From the NCBI GenBank assembly GCA_902788365.1, contig CADAJN010000006.1:62001-126000 (forward strand): DNA of 64,000 nucleotides, written 5' to 3'. This document shows, in pieces, positions 26,151-35,753 of the stretch. How positions within the stretch are numbered: the stretch's first letter is position 1; each line of letters starts with the position of its first letter. Origin of the DNA: an uncultured Pseudomonadota bacterium (GTDB taxonomy: Bacteria; Pseudomonadota; Alphaproteobacteria; RF32; CAG-239). The notes under the pieces are model-generated. The model saw nothing but the letters and a program-made list of their open reading frames with translations, ran no database searches and was not told the origin of the DNA. The position numbers and the translations under genes are program-made.

Positions 26151-27005
26151 TTAAGCGATCTCGGCCATTTTTTGCCCCATATTGATATGGGTTTCTAAGG
26201 CAATATCGGTCATTTTAACGGCGTTTTCGGCAAACAGGCAAATTACGGTGCTACCCATAAAGAATTTGCCGATTTCATCGCCTTTGTTAAAACGAATATC
26301 CTCATTTTCATAATCATAAACGGCAAAGTCTGATTTTTGCGGTGCTATTACACCGGCCCACTTGGTTTCAATGCTTCGGACAATAGCGGCACCAACCAAA
26401 ACAATCGCCATTGGGCCGGCGGCCGTTTCAAACAAACAGACTACACGTTCGTTGCGCGAAAAAAGCTCGGGAATATGCTGTGTATAGAGCGGATTGACTG
26501 AAAACAGCTCGCCGGCAATATAAGTCATTTTTTTGAGTTTGCCGGACAGGGGTAAATGCACACGGTGATAATCGCTCGGCGACAGATAAACCGTCATAAA
26601 ATCACCGTTTTTAAACAGCGCAGCATCATTATCGCTGCCAAGCAATGTATCGGTGGTAAAATAATGTCCTTTGGCTTGCAACTGCAAATTTTCTTTTAAC
26701 TTGCCATACTGACTGATTCGTCCGTCAGCCGGAAAAATGATGCTGTTTGTTGTTGCGTCAATCGGCCGAACACCGGCTTTCAGAGGACGGGCAAAAAAAC
26801 TGTTAAATGTTTTATAGTCATCAATTTGACCTTCCATTTCATCTAAATTTATGTGATAGGCGCGGGCAAACTGCTCAATAGCCCAAGAGGTTGCTTTGCC
26901 TAGCTGAGCATCGGCCAACAAGCCGATCAGCCGAGTTAATGCTTTTTTGGGTAAAATATATTGCAGACGCACCTTAATTTTGTTAATATCCAAACAGTAT
27001 GACAT
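26151..27005 (-). CDS. psd: Phosphatidylserine decarboxylase
   Basis: Makes phosphatidylethanolamine at the inner membrane. The 284-residue length matches the long (E. coli-like) form. Family motifs: FNSFFARPLK (about residue 65), FPADGRISQYG (about 91), and HRVHLPLSGK (about 145). The autocatalytic cleavage site is in FFMGSTVICLF near residue 253, where the serine becomes the pyruvoyl group (MGST instead of the usual LGST). A strong aaggagaa site marks the start. Monocistronic, divergent from the autotransporter gene. Confidence 0.95.
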   Translation of the reverse strand: MSYCLDINKIKVRLQYILPKKALTRLIGLLADAQLGKATSWAIEQFARAYHINLDEMEGQIDDYKTFNSFFARPLKAGVRPIDATTNSIIFPADGRISQYGKLKENLQLQAKGHYFTTDTLLGSDNDAALFKNGDFMTVYLSPSDYHRVHLPLSGKLKKMTYIAGELFSVNPLYTQHIPELFSRNERVVCLFETAAGPMAIVLVGAAIVRSIETKWAGVIAPQKSDFAVYDYENEDIRFNKGDEIGKFFMGSTVICLFAENAVKMTDIALETHINMGQKMAEIA

Positions 27006-27138
27006 TTTATTCTCCTTGTTTTTTTATATCGTTATTTTTAGTGCAGATTTTAATGGCTGTCAACCACGAATCATTGCTTGCAATTTATTGTTATTTGGTA
27101 TATGATAAAATATACTGTTTTATTTAAAGGAATAAAAA

Positions 27139-30100
27139 ATGAAAAATTGGCAATATGGTGTGTTTTTTGGAGCGGCTCTGGTTTTTTACGGCGCGCCGGT
27201 TCAAGCTTTCGGGTCGGTTAAAGATGCATTATATGCGGCGGCCAAACGTGGTGATACGGTAACGATTGAAAGTTATTTGCAACAAGGCTATTCAATAGAT
27301 ACAACAGATGGCAGTGGTATGTCGGCGCTTTGCACGGCGCATGCCGAAGGTAATATGGCGGCCTATAATTTGTTGTTGCAATATGGTGCTAATTCTTATG
27401 CAGGGTGTATGTATGCACCGGCAAAGGAAGGCACTTCCGGATTTCGTTTATCAAGCAATATGCCGTATATTTTGGCCGGCACGGCAGCGGTGGCTATTGG
27501 TGTGGCAGCGGCGGCGGCCGGCGGACACGGTGGCGGCGGATCATCATCGTCGGATAATGCGGCAAGTAATGCAGATACCGGCGGCGATTCTGAAAATTTG
27601 GATTTTGGCGGCACGTATGTTATTGGATTTCCGGAAGATAACTCTTCAAAGACCAATAGCGAATATAATGTCAGTGAAGTAAGTGATGAAAGCACAGCAT
27701 CGGCAATTTGGAGCGGCAGTGATGCTTCGGAATATAGCGGTTATGTTTCAACGCCTTATACAAAAGACAACTATCAAGCCAAAAATGAATATAAATTTCG
27801 CACAGCTGAAGTATATGGCCCGATGTTGACGGCACCGGTCAATTATTTGGGCGCCATCAATGCTTCGGATGCTTATATCAAATTTACCGGTAATTCCAGT
27901 GACGGTAAATTTGCCACCGATTTAAAACCGATTTCGGTCGGGGTGATTGATACGGGTGTGTGGTATAATCATACGGAATTTATGATGACTGATGCGTTTG
28001 GCCAAAAACACAGCAAAGTCAGCGGTTATAATTTTGACTACGGGCCATGCCGCAACGGCGATAAAACCCATTGTTATGCGGTTATTTCAGAAGGCACAAA
28101 TTTAGGCTCTTTATCCGGTTGGCTCAGCTTAATTACCGGTAGTAAAAAAGCCAAAGCCATATTTTATACAACCAATGGCGATTATCAGGTGATTGACAAC
28201 AACGTGACGCAAGAGGAAATGGCTAAATATGTGGCGTGGGCTTCGTTTTATGATGCCGATTATGATTGGGACGCGCGTCGCTATAATGTGGAACCGAACA
28301 GCGGCAAAGTGCATAATGAAGACGGCAGTGTGGATGCTTCTAAATTTAATACAAGCTTTTTACACGGCACAAATGTGGCAGGGATTATTGCCGCCAATAT
28401 GGACGGATTTGGCACCATGGGGGTGGCATTTTCAAATGCGCGTATTAAAGCGGTGCGCTGGGATTTTCTTTCTGATATGGCTGCCCCGATGTTGGCGTTG
28501 GTTAATGATGAAAGTAATGTTCGTGTTATCAATTTAAGTATGGGGCAAGAAAATATCAGTGAAACCAATAATGCCTCAACTTTGGTGCATGAAGGTCAGA
28601 TTTCGTCTGATTATCGCACCGGTATTTCTGCCATTATCAATAAAAACAGAAATTCGCCGAGTTCGCAGCCCAATGATATTGCGGTGGTGCGTGCGGCCGG
28701 TAACCATTCCATTTCCAATCCGGATTTGGAATCGGGTATTAAATTGCTGGAAGCATATAAAGAAGTGCCGATGTTGATTGTGGCGGCGGCCGATGTGACG
28801 GTTGATACGGCAGGTAATTTGGTTAATTATAAAATATCGGATTATTCTAACCGCTGCGGTGTGACCGGAAGCTATTGTATTACGGCGCCGGGCGGCAGTT
28901 TTTCCGGCAACACGCTGATTAGAGGAATGTATGGACCGGGAGAACCGGGGCATTTGAACTATGAATATTATGCCACCGGCGGAACTTCGCAAGCCACACC
29001 GGTTGTTTCGGGGGCGTTGGCTTTTATTTTAGGTGCTTATCCGTATATGAGTGCGGCACAAGCGGTAGATTTGTTGATGACAACGGCTAATAAGACCAAA
29101 GCGGTAGATTATGCCAATTATGATGAGGCCGGATTTAAGTCTGTTTACGGCGCCGGATTGATAGATTTGGGACGCGCCGTGCAATATGTTTCGGACACGC
29201 CGGGGACTTATAGTATTTCATCATTTTCCGGCACCAGTGTTCAAGGTTCTCGTGTTTCATTGGACGGGGCGCAGTTGAATGTGCCGGCCGGATTACAGAA
29301 TGCATTTAGGCGTGCGTTGCCGGCAACCATTACGGTTTTTGACCGCTATAACCGACCGTTTGATTTTGATACCGCAAATTATGTGCGAAATACGCACGGC
29401 GGCTATAATGCATTGAAAAATGATGTGGCAAATATTGCTATGCCACATCGTGTGCAGACCAAAAAAGACGGAAATTTCAGTTTTGCTTTTGCCTCGGGGA
29501 GTTTACGCAAAGGCGGCGCCGGTATGGGGTTAATGGATATGCGTTATAAGCAAGATAAAAGCGAATACGGTTTTTACTTTAGTGAAAATACCATATATAA
29601 ATCGGCTGACGGGCGCTCGGCGGCATTGAAAAATCCGTTTATGGCATTTAATGAAGCATACGGTGTGCATCACACATACAACTTCAGCAAAAATACGGCA
29701 TTGCGCATAGAGGCTGTGACCGGTCGTAACGGGTTATATGACGGTTCTGATGATTATCGCGACAGATCTTTTGAAAAGCAAGCATACGGTTTTAATGCCG
29801 AACTGAATTTACATAAAAGCAAAAAATTTGCTTTTGGGGTGTCTTCCGGTGTTTTATATGAAAAAGATGCCATGCTCGGGACCAACGGCGAAGGTGCTTT
29901 CGGCTTAAACGGCGGCAATACATATACGGTCGGTGTTACAGCCTCGTGGTTTGCAACACCGAAATGGACTTTGTCGGGCAGTTATTATCGCGGATATACC
30001 AAAGGTCAATCGTTTAATTCCGATATGCTGAATACATCTGATTTAGTCAGCAGCAGTTTTGCCTTAGATGCCAATTATCAGGCTGATAAAACAACCGATT

Positions 30101-30381
30101 ACGGGTTGCGCTTATCTTCGCCGCTTAGGGTGGAAAAAGGCACACTGTCGGTTGATTTTCCATGCGGACGTGACAATTTTTCGGATGAGGTTTATCGGCA
30201 AACCTATCAGGCTGGCATGAAACCGGAAAGACGTGAATATCGTTTAATGGCGTATTTCAATAAAGATTTGAGCGACAACATCAGTTTGCGTTCAGAAGTC
30301 GGAGTGCGCTTTAATCCGGAACATGAAAACGCGGCTAATGATTATCGGGCGCTGTTCGGATTAAGCTGGAATTTTAACTGA
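27139..30381 (+). CDS. Autotransporter serine protease: ankyrin repeats, subtilisin domain, beta-barrel
   Basis: A 1080-residue secreted protein. A signal peptide (about 1-23, ending VQA) is followed by about two ankyrin repeats (residues 30-95), a hydrophobic Ala/Gly segment (about 110-132), and a Ser/Gly linker. The S8 subtilisin domain has the catalytic triad Asp271 (VIDTG), His409 (HGTNVAGI) and Ser617 (GGTSQATPVVSG). Residues about 770-1080 form an autotransporter barrel with alternating aromatic strands, ending LSWNFN. It probably reaches the cell surface through the type V route. The ribosome site is good (aaggaat). It precedes the lplT-aas gene by 17 bp. Confidence 0.9.
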   Translation: MKNWQYGVFFGAALVFYGAPVQAFGSVKDALYAAAKRGDTVTIESYLQQGYSIDTTDGSGMSALCTAHAEGNMAAYNLLLQYGANSYAGCMYAPAKEGTSGFRLSSNMPYILAGTAAVAIGVAAAAAGGHGGGGSSSSDNAASNADTGGDSENLDFGGTYVIGFPEDNSSKTNSEYNVSEVSDESTASAIWSGSDASEYSGYVSTPYTKDNYQAKNEYKFRTAEVYGPMLTAPVNYLGAINASDAYIKFTGNSSDGKFATDLKPISVGVIDTGVWYNHTEFMMTDAFGQKHSKVSGYNFDYGPCRNGDKTHCYAVISEGTNLGSLSGWLSLITGSKKAKAIFYTTNGDYQVIDNNVTQEEMAKYVAWASFYDADYDWDARRYNVEPNSGKVHNEDGSVDASKFNTSFLHGTNVAGIIAANMDGFGTMGVAFSNARIKAVRWDFLSDMAAPMLALVNDESNVRVINLSMGQENISETNNASTLVHEGQISSDYRTGISAIINKNRNSPSSQPNDIAVVRAAGNHSISNPDLESGIKLLEAYKEVPMLIVAAADVTVDTAGNLVNYKISDYSNRCGVTGSYCITAPGGSFSGNTLIRGMYGPGEPGHLNYEYYATGGTSQATPVVSGALAFILGAYPYMSAAQAVDLLMTTANKTKAVDYANYDEAGFKSVYGAGLIDLGRAVQYVSDTPGTYSISSFSGTSVQGSRVSLDGAQLNVPAGLQNAFRRALPATITVFDRYNRPFDFDTANYVRNTHGGYNALKNDVANIAMPHRVQTKKDGNFSFAFASGSLRKGGAGMGLMDMRYKQDKSEYGFYFSENTIYKSADGRSAALKNPFMAFNEAYGVHHTYNFSKNTALRIEAVTGRNGLYDGSDDYRDRSFEKQAYGFNAELNLHKSKKFAFGVSSGVLYEKDAMLGTNGEGAFGLNGGNTYTVGVTASWFATPKWTLSGSYYRGYTKGQSFNSDMLNTSDLVSSSFALDANYQADKTTDYGLRLSSPLRVEKGTLSVDFPCGRDNFSDEVYRQTYQAGMKPERREYRLMAYFNKDLSDNISLRSEVGVRFNPEHENAANDYRALFGLSWNFN

Positions 30382-30398
30382 TTATCAGAGGAACAATG

Positions 30399-33300
30399 AT
30401 GGCAAATGATTTTTGGCGCGGTAAACGTTTTGTGCCGCTGTTGATAACGCAATTTTTCGGCGCTTTTAATGATAATCTGTTTAAAAACACATTGATGACG
30501 TTTGTGGCCTATAAAATGTTGGCCGACGCGCAGACCGTAAGCCTATATGCCAATATTATTGCCGGTGTTTTTATTTTGCCGTATTTTTTGTTTTCGGCGG
30601 TGGCCGGATTGTTGGCCGATAAGTATAATCGTGCCAAGATGGTGCGGGTGCTGAAAATTACCGAGCTGTTGTTGATGGCGGCTGCCGGAGTTGTTTTTAT
30701 GCTGCAACTGCCGCCGTTGTTGGTCTTTATTTTGTTTTTAATGGGTATGCAATCCACATTTTTCGGACCGATTAAATATGCATTGTTGCCGCAATTGTTG
30801 CGCGCAGACGAGCTGATTGCCGGTAATGCGTTTGTGGAATCAAGCACATACATTTCAATTATCATCGGCTCTATTTTGGGCACACTTTTACCGGTAAATG
30901 TCAGCATTGCGTTGTTGCTGATTTGTGCCGTTATCGGGATTATGGCCGGTTGGCAAATTCCGTCGGTGGCCGGTGCGCAACCAAAACTTAATATCGGATT
31001 TAATATTTTTCGGCAAATTAAGGATAATTTGCAGCTTATTCGGACACATACGATTGTGTTTCGGGCGATTATCGGGGCAACATGGTTTTGGATTTTAGGG
31101 GCATTTTTCTTAACGCAGCTGTTTCCGCTATGCAGTAAAGTGTTTAATACCGAAAAAGAAGTGGTAACGCTGTTTCTAATTTTATTTTCGGTCGGGGTCG
31201 GTGCCGGTTCGCTGTTTTGTAATAAATTACTGAAAGGCGAAATTTCGGTGGTATATGTGCCGATCAGCGCCATCGGATTGAGTGTGTTTGCGTTTGCAAT
31301 TTATTTGCTTTCGGTCGGTTTTGCGGCGCCGGCAGAACCACTGAGTTTGATGCAATTTATTATGTTGCCGCGCGGGTTGATGATTGCTTTTTGTTTGTTC
31401 GGGTTTGCTTTTATGGGTGGTTTGTATGTGGTGCCGCTTAATGCTTTGATGCAAAAAAAAGCACCGAAAAAATTTGTGGCTTCGGTTATTGCCGGCAACA
31501 ACATCATTAACTCGCTCGGTATGGTCGGTATTTCGGTATTGTCCGCGGTTTTAATCGCGCTCGGTTTCCAAATTACCGATTTGTTTTTATTGATTGCCGT
31601 AATCAGTGCAATGGTGGCATTTTATATTTGTCAGTTATTGCCGATAGCATTGTTGCGTTCAATCTTTTGTGCGGTTTTAAATGTGTTTTTCCATGTAGAA
31701 GTGCACGGATTGCAAAATCTGCGGCAAGCCGGCTCTAAAGCGTTAATTATTGCCAATCATGTATCGCTTTTGGACGGGGTGTTGATAGCCGCATATCTGC
31801 CACGCAAAATCACGTTTGCCATAGACAGCGGTTGGGGCAAAAAGTGGTATGTGCGGTTGTTTAGCGGAATTGTGGATTTTTATCCGCTTAATCCGACCAG
31901 CCCGCTGGCCATTCGTGCGTTAATCGGTGAGATATGCAAAGGTAAAACCGTTATGATTTTTCCGGAGGGGCGTATCAGTGTGACCGGCTCTTTGATGAAA
32001 GTTTACGAAGGTGCGGGCGTGATTGCCGCTAAATCGGGGGCTAAATTGGTGCCGCTACGCATTGATGGGGCGCAATATTCAAAGTTTTCGTATATTCAAA
32101 ACCTTATTCGCACGCAGGTGTTTCCGCATATTAAGCTCAGCATTATGGCACCGTGTGCGGTTAAACTGCCGGAAAATATTTCACTGCGCGAAAGACGGCG
32201 GCTGACTTCGTTGCAACTGCATGATATTATGGCCGATATGATGTATGACACCACCGAAAAAAATATGCCGTTGTTTAACAGTTTGTTACAGGCAGAAAAA
32301 ATTTATGGCGGCAAGCATAAAATTGCACTGGATATTATGAAAAAAACACTGACTTACAGCCAATTTTTACTTAAAATCTATGTGTTAGGTGCAGCATATA
32401 AAAAAGCTTTGCGTGATGATGATAAAGTCGGGGTTTTATTGCCAAACAGTCTGGCGTGTGCCGTTAGTTTTTTTGCGTTGCAAAGTGCAGGTAAAATTCC
32501 GGTAATGTTAAATTTTTCGTTGGGTGATAAGCAATTTTTATCGTGTTTGCAAACGGTGGCACTAAGGCAAGTGATTACATCGCGTCGTTTTATTGAGCAG
32601 GGCAAGTTAGAACGTTTGGAGCAAATTTTGCAACGGCAAAATTGTCGCATTATATATTTGGAAGATTTTGCTACACAAATATCATGGCTGACCAAGTTGA
32701 AGGGGCTGAAAAAATATTGGCGGCGTTTACCGGTGCAAACCGATGCCGCACAAGCGGCGGTTATTTTGTTTACCTCCGGTTCGGAAGGTTTACCGAAGGC
32801 GGTTTTGTTGTCGCACCGCAACATCCAAGCCAATGCGTTGCAAATTCATTTGGCGGTACCGTTTCATTCGCAAGATGTGATTGTTAATGCGTTGCCGATG
32901 TTTCATAGTTTCGGGTTAACGGTGGGCACAATTTTGCCGCTGTTGAACGGGGTTAAAACTTATTTTTATCCGTCGCCGCTGCATTATCGCATTATTCCGG
33001 AAGTGGCTTATGATGTGCAGGCAACGGCGGTTTTGGGCACCGATACGTTTTTATACGGCTACGGACGTATGGCTAATCCGTATGACTTCTTTTCTGTGCG
33101 GTTTGCCGTGGTGGGTGGAGAGAAACTGAAAACGCGCACACTTGATTTGTGGCTTAAAAAGTTTGGAGTGCGCATTTTTGAAGGTTACGGCACCACAGAA
33201 ACCGCGCCGGTTTTGGCGGTCAATACGCCGATGTTTTATAAAGAAGGCACGGTCGGGCGTTTGGTGCCGCGTGTGGCATATCGGCTGTTACCGGTCAATG

Positions 33301-33794
33301 GTGTGACAGAGGGCGGACGTTTGGAAGTGAAAGGTGATAACGTGATGCTCGGCTATATGTTGCCGGATAATCCGAATGTGTTACAACCGCAAGGTGAGTG
33401 GTATGATACCGGCGATATTGTGCGTTTTGACGAAGATGGTTTTGTTAATATAGAAGGACGAGCCAAGCGCTTTGCCAAAATCGGCGGCGAAATGGTGTCA
33501 TTGACGGCGGTTGAGCAGCTTTTGGATCAACTTTATCCGGACGCAAAACAGGGAGTTGTGGCGTTAGAAGATGCCAAAAAAGGCGAAAAATTGGTGTTTA
33601 TTACGTCGCATGAGGCGGCTGACGGAGCGCAAATTCGCCAATATTTCCAAGCGCAAGGTATCAGTGAATTATGGATTCCTCGCGAGGTAATAATAATGAA
33701 AAATCCGCCGTTGCTCGGTTCGGGCAAGTTTGACTATATGACGGCTGCTGAGTTGGCTTTGCAATCGGTAAAAATGGCAAAAGGTAGTGATTAA
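30399..33794 (+). CDS. aas: LplT-Aas fusion: lysophospholipid transporter, acyltransferase and acyl-ACP synthetase
   Basis: A 1131-residue inner-membrane protein with three parts. Residues 1-410 are an MFS transporter of the LplT type (about 12 helices). Residues about 430-600 are a PlsC-type acyltransferase with NHVSLLDG (HX4D) and FPEGRIS. Residues about 650-1120 are an AMP-forming ligase with LFTSGSEGLPKA and YDTGDIVRFDEDGF. Together they would import lysophosphatidylethanolamine and re-acylate it. In E. coli lplT and aas are separate genes; fusions are known elsewhere. The start at 30399 is taken from the aggaaca site; 30396 is equally possible. Confidence 0.93.
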   Translation: MANDFWRGKRFVPLLITQFFGAFNDNLFKNTLMTFVAYKMLADAQTVSLYANIIAGVFILPYFLFSAVAGLLADKYNRAKMVRVLKITELLLMAAAGVVFMLQLPPLLVFILFLMGMQSTFFGPIKYALLPQLLRADELIAGNAFVESSTYISIIIGSILGTLLPVNVSIALLLICAVIGIMAGWQIPSVAGAQPKLNIGFNIFRQIKDNLQLIRTHTIVFRAIIGATWFWILGAFFLTQLFPLCSKVFNTEKEVVTLFLILFSVGVGAGSLFCNKLLKGEISVVYVPISAIGLSVFAFAIYLLSVGFAAPAEPLSLMQFIMLPRGLMIAFCLFGFAFMGGLYVVPLNALMQKKAPKKFVASVIAGNNIINSLGMVGISVLSAVLIALGFQITDLFLLIAVISAMVAFYICQLLPIALLRSIFCAVLNVFFHVEVHGLQNLRQAGSKALIIANHVSLLDGVLIAAYLPRKITFAIDSGWGKKWYVRLFSGIVDFYPLNPTSPLAIRALIGEICKGKTVMIFPEGRISVTGSLMKVYEGAGVIAAKSGAKLVPLRIDGAQYSKFSYIQNLIRTQVFPHIKLSIMAPCAVKLPENISLRERRRLTSLQLHDIMADMMYDTTEKNMPLFNSLLQAEKIYGGKHKIALDIMKKTLTYSQFLLKIYVLGAAYKKALRDDDKVGVLLPNSLACAVSFFALQSAGKIPVMLNFSLGDKQFLSCLQTVALRQVITSRRFIEQGKLERLEQILQRQNCRIIYLEDFATQISWLTKLKGLKKYWRRLPVQTDAAQAAVILFTSGSEGLPKAVLLSHRNIQANALQIHLAVPFHSQDVIVNALPMFHSFGLTVGTILPLLNGVKTYFYPSPLHYRIIPEVAYDVQATAVLGTDTFLYGYGRMANPYDFFSVRFAVVGGEKLKTRTLDLWLKKFGVRIFEGYGTTETAPVLAVNTPMFYKEGTVGRLVPRVAYRLLPVNGVTEGGRLEVKGDNVMLGYMLPDNPNVLQPQGEWYDTGDIVRFDEDGFVNIEGRAKRFAKIGGEMVSLTAVEQLLDQLYPDAKQGVVALEDAKKGEKLVFITSHEAADGAQIRQYFQAQGISELWIPREVIIMKNPPLLGSGKFDYMTAAELALQSVKMAKGSD

Positions 33795-33853
33795 GTCTTG
33801 ACAACAGCACCGAATCTGTTACCATAATTGTGCAACAATAAAGGAGATAAATT

Positions 33854-33919
33854 ATGTTTTGGTGGATTATCGGATTTGTGGTTTTTGCCATTTTGTTTTT
33901 CATTTGGCAGCATGTGTAA
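33854..33919 (+). CDS. 21-residue hydrophobic membrane peptide
   Basis: An ORF too short for usual cut-offs, MFWWIIGFVVFAILFFIWQHV, almost entirely one membrane helix with tryptophans at both ends. It has a perfect ribosome site (aaaggagataaatt before ATG), and a TTGACA lies 50 bp upstream at 33797. It sits in the gap between aas and the exonuclease gene. The strong initiation signal supports translation; the function is unknown, though such peptides often modulate membrane enzymes or transporters. Confidence 0.65.
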   Translation: MFWWIIGFVVFAILFFIWQHV

Positions 33920-33937
33920 TAAAGCAACGCTTAATCA

Positions 33938-34546
33938 ATGTCTTTTGTGATTTTTGATACGGAATACACCTCATGGGAGGGGTGTTTGCAAAACGGTTGG
34001 CGCGGCTTGCAAAAACGGGAAGTTGTGCAAATTGCAGCGCTGAAAGTAGATGATGATTTCAATGTGGTGGCTGAGTTTAATCAATTATGTCAGCCGAAAA
34101 TAAATCTGATTTTATCGGATTACTTTGTGAATTTAACCGGTATTTCAAATGATGATGTGGCGCAAAAAGGAGTTGATTTTGCATCGGCTTATCAACGGTT
34201 TAAGGCGTTTGTCGGAAATGATGTTTGTTATTCGCATGGTTGGAACGGGGCGTTTGAAGATGCTTGCGACGGTGCGATTTTGGCAGAAAACTTGCGCTTA
34301 TACGGATTACCTGCTGACAATAGCGTAAAATATCGCAATATAGCGGCATTGTTTAAACAAATTTATCAAAAGCATAATATTACGGTATTTTCTCAATCTT
34401 CAGGGCAAATCGGCAAGATTTTAGGATTGCAACAACAGCTTGCCGATTTACATTTGGACGAACATAATGCACTCTATGACGTATATTCTATTTTGTGCGG
34501 CGTGCGCCATTTTGCCGACGATTTTGCAATTTTAAAACAAAAATAA
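33938..34546 (+). CDS. DnaQ-like 3'-5' exonuclease (DEDDh)
   Basis: A 202-residue cytosolic exonuclease-fold protein. The first motif is FDTEYTSWEG (DxE, residues about 6-15), a middle motif SHGWNGAFEDACDG could carry the third acid, and the final motif is HNALYDVYS (H...D). Substrate unknown: such free-standing proteins include RNase T-like and epsilon-like enzymes. The ribosome site is weak, so expression may depend on upstream genes. It is followed by tRNA-Leu. Confidence 0.8.
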   Translation: MSFVIFDTEYTSWEGCLQNGWRGLQKREVVQIAALKVDDDFNVVAEFNQLCQPKINLILSDYFVNLTGISNDDVAQKGVDFASAYQRFKAFVGNDVCYSHGWNGAFEDACDGAILAENLRLYGLPADNSVKYRNIAALFKQIYQKHNITVFSQSSGQIGKILGLQQQLADLHLDEHNALYDVYSILCGVRHFADDFAILKQK

Positions 34547-34613
34547 GCACAATATTATAAAAAAGTCTTGATTTTAGCAAAATATTATAATATTTGTATG
34601 TTGTTTTGAATGT

Positions 34614-34699
34614 GCGGCCATGGCGGAATTGGTAGACGCGTAACGTTGAGGTCGTTATGGGCTAAGCCCGTGGAAGTTCAAGTCTTCTTGGCCGCACCA
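34614..34699 (+). tRNA. tRNA-Leu (anticodon GAG)
   Basis: Acceptor stem GCGGCCA pairs with TGGCCGC and the encoded 3' end is ACCA. The anticodon arm TAACG-TTGAGGT-CGTTA gives GAG. The long variable arm (gggctaagcccg region) is typical of a class II tRNA. It is 86 nt long including CCA. Confidence 0.95.
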
Positions 34700-34727
34700 A
34701 TTTTTCCTAAATCAAGGAGAGCTGGCT

Positions 34728-35681
34728 ATGTTGAAAATATATAAAACAGAAGAAGTCGGTAAACTGGTCAAGCTCAAAAAATTTCGATTCGTAACGGGAG
34801 CATGGTTTGATTTAATCAATCCGTCCGGAAAGGAGATTGAGCAGGTTTCATCTATGCTCAAGGTTGATCCGGATATTGTGCAAAATTCTTTGGATGCCGA
34901 TGAGCGTTCGCGGGTAGAGCTTGATGAAGGGATTTTCTCGGTCATTGTCAATTTGCCGTTATTGGACGAGGAGGGCAATTTTGACACTTTGCCGTGCGGT
35001 ATGGTTTATACCGGTAAAAATTTTTTGACCATTTGCTCACGCGATAATCGCATTATCAGTTCGTTTAATAAAAATACGGCCAAAACTTTTGATACACGCG
35101 AGCGGGCCAAATTTATGTTGCAGATTTTATATAAAATAACGCAGTATTATTTGCGCTATTTAGCCATTATCAACCGCAAAACCGAGCATATTGAAGAAGC
35201 CTTAAAGCAAACGACAAGTAATCGCGAGTTGTTTCAACTGATAGAGATTCAAAAGTCATTGGTGTATTTTACCACCGCTTTGCGCGATAATCATTTGGTG
35301 CTGGAAAAGATTTTGCGTATGACAAAATCGCCGGCCTCATCAGGGGTTTTAGCCTTTACCGAAGATGATATTGACTTGTTGGAAGATGTGATTATTGAAA
35401 ACAAGCAGGCTATTGAAATGGTGGATATGCACCGCACAATTTTGGAAGGTATGATGGACGGGTTTGCTTCCATTATCAATAACAACGTCAACCAGATTAT
35501 GAAATTTTTGGCGGCAATTACGATTGTGCTTTCCATTCCGACCATGCTCGGCACTTTTTGGGGCATGAATGTGGCGGTGCCGTTTGCCAATATGACCTAC
35601 GGATTTGCCACGGTGATTGCATTGTCTTTAATCGGCACACTTATCGTGATTATTTACTTTAAGAAAAAAGGTATGTTTTAA
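34728..35681 (+). CDS. corA: CorA-type magnesium/divalent cation transporter
   Basis: A 317-residue inner-membrane channel. Long cytoplasmic alpha/beta and coiled-coil N-domain (1-250) followed by two C-terminal helices; the pore signature GMN is in FWGMNVAVPFAN near residue 282. A lysine-rich C-terminus (YFKKKGMF) stays in the cytosol. Transports Mg2+ (possibly Co2+ or Ni2+). Ribosome site aaggaga. The gene is immediately after tRNA-Leu and ends before a bidirectional terminator. Confidence 0.94.
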   Translation: MLKIYKTEEVGKLVKLKKFRFVTGAWFDLINPSGKEIEQVSSMLKVDPDIVQNSLDADERSRVELDEGIFSVIVNLPLLDEEGNFDTLPCGMVYTGKNFLTICSRDNRIISSFNKNTAKTFDTRERAKFMLQILYKITQYYLRYLAIINRKTEHIEEALKQTTSNRELFQLIEIQKSLVYFTTALRDNHLVLEKILRMTKSPASSGVLAFTEDDIDLLEDVIIENKQAIEMVDMHRTILEGMMDGFASIINNNVNQIMKFLAAITIVLSIPTMLGTFWGMNVAVPFANMTYGFATVIALSLIGTLIVIIYFKKKGMF

Positions 35682-35701
35682 TTCTTTGATGCGATATTAA
35701 A

Positions 35702-35734
35702 AAAACGCCCGATATTGATGTTACCGGACGTTTT
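35702..35734. terminator. Bidirectional terminator between corA and aaxC
   Basis: AAAACG(C)CCG and CGG(A)CGTTTT form a stem with one mismatch and a loop of about 14 nt. The flanking A and T runs serve both converging genes. Confidence 0.6.
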
Positions 35735-35753
35735 GGGGAGTATTTAAGCGTAA

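Noticed and set aside
30509..31273. 254-codon minus-strand frame in the lplT-aas gene
   Set aside because: Antisense to well-conserved transporter sequence; no ribosome site and no recognisable domain.
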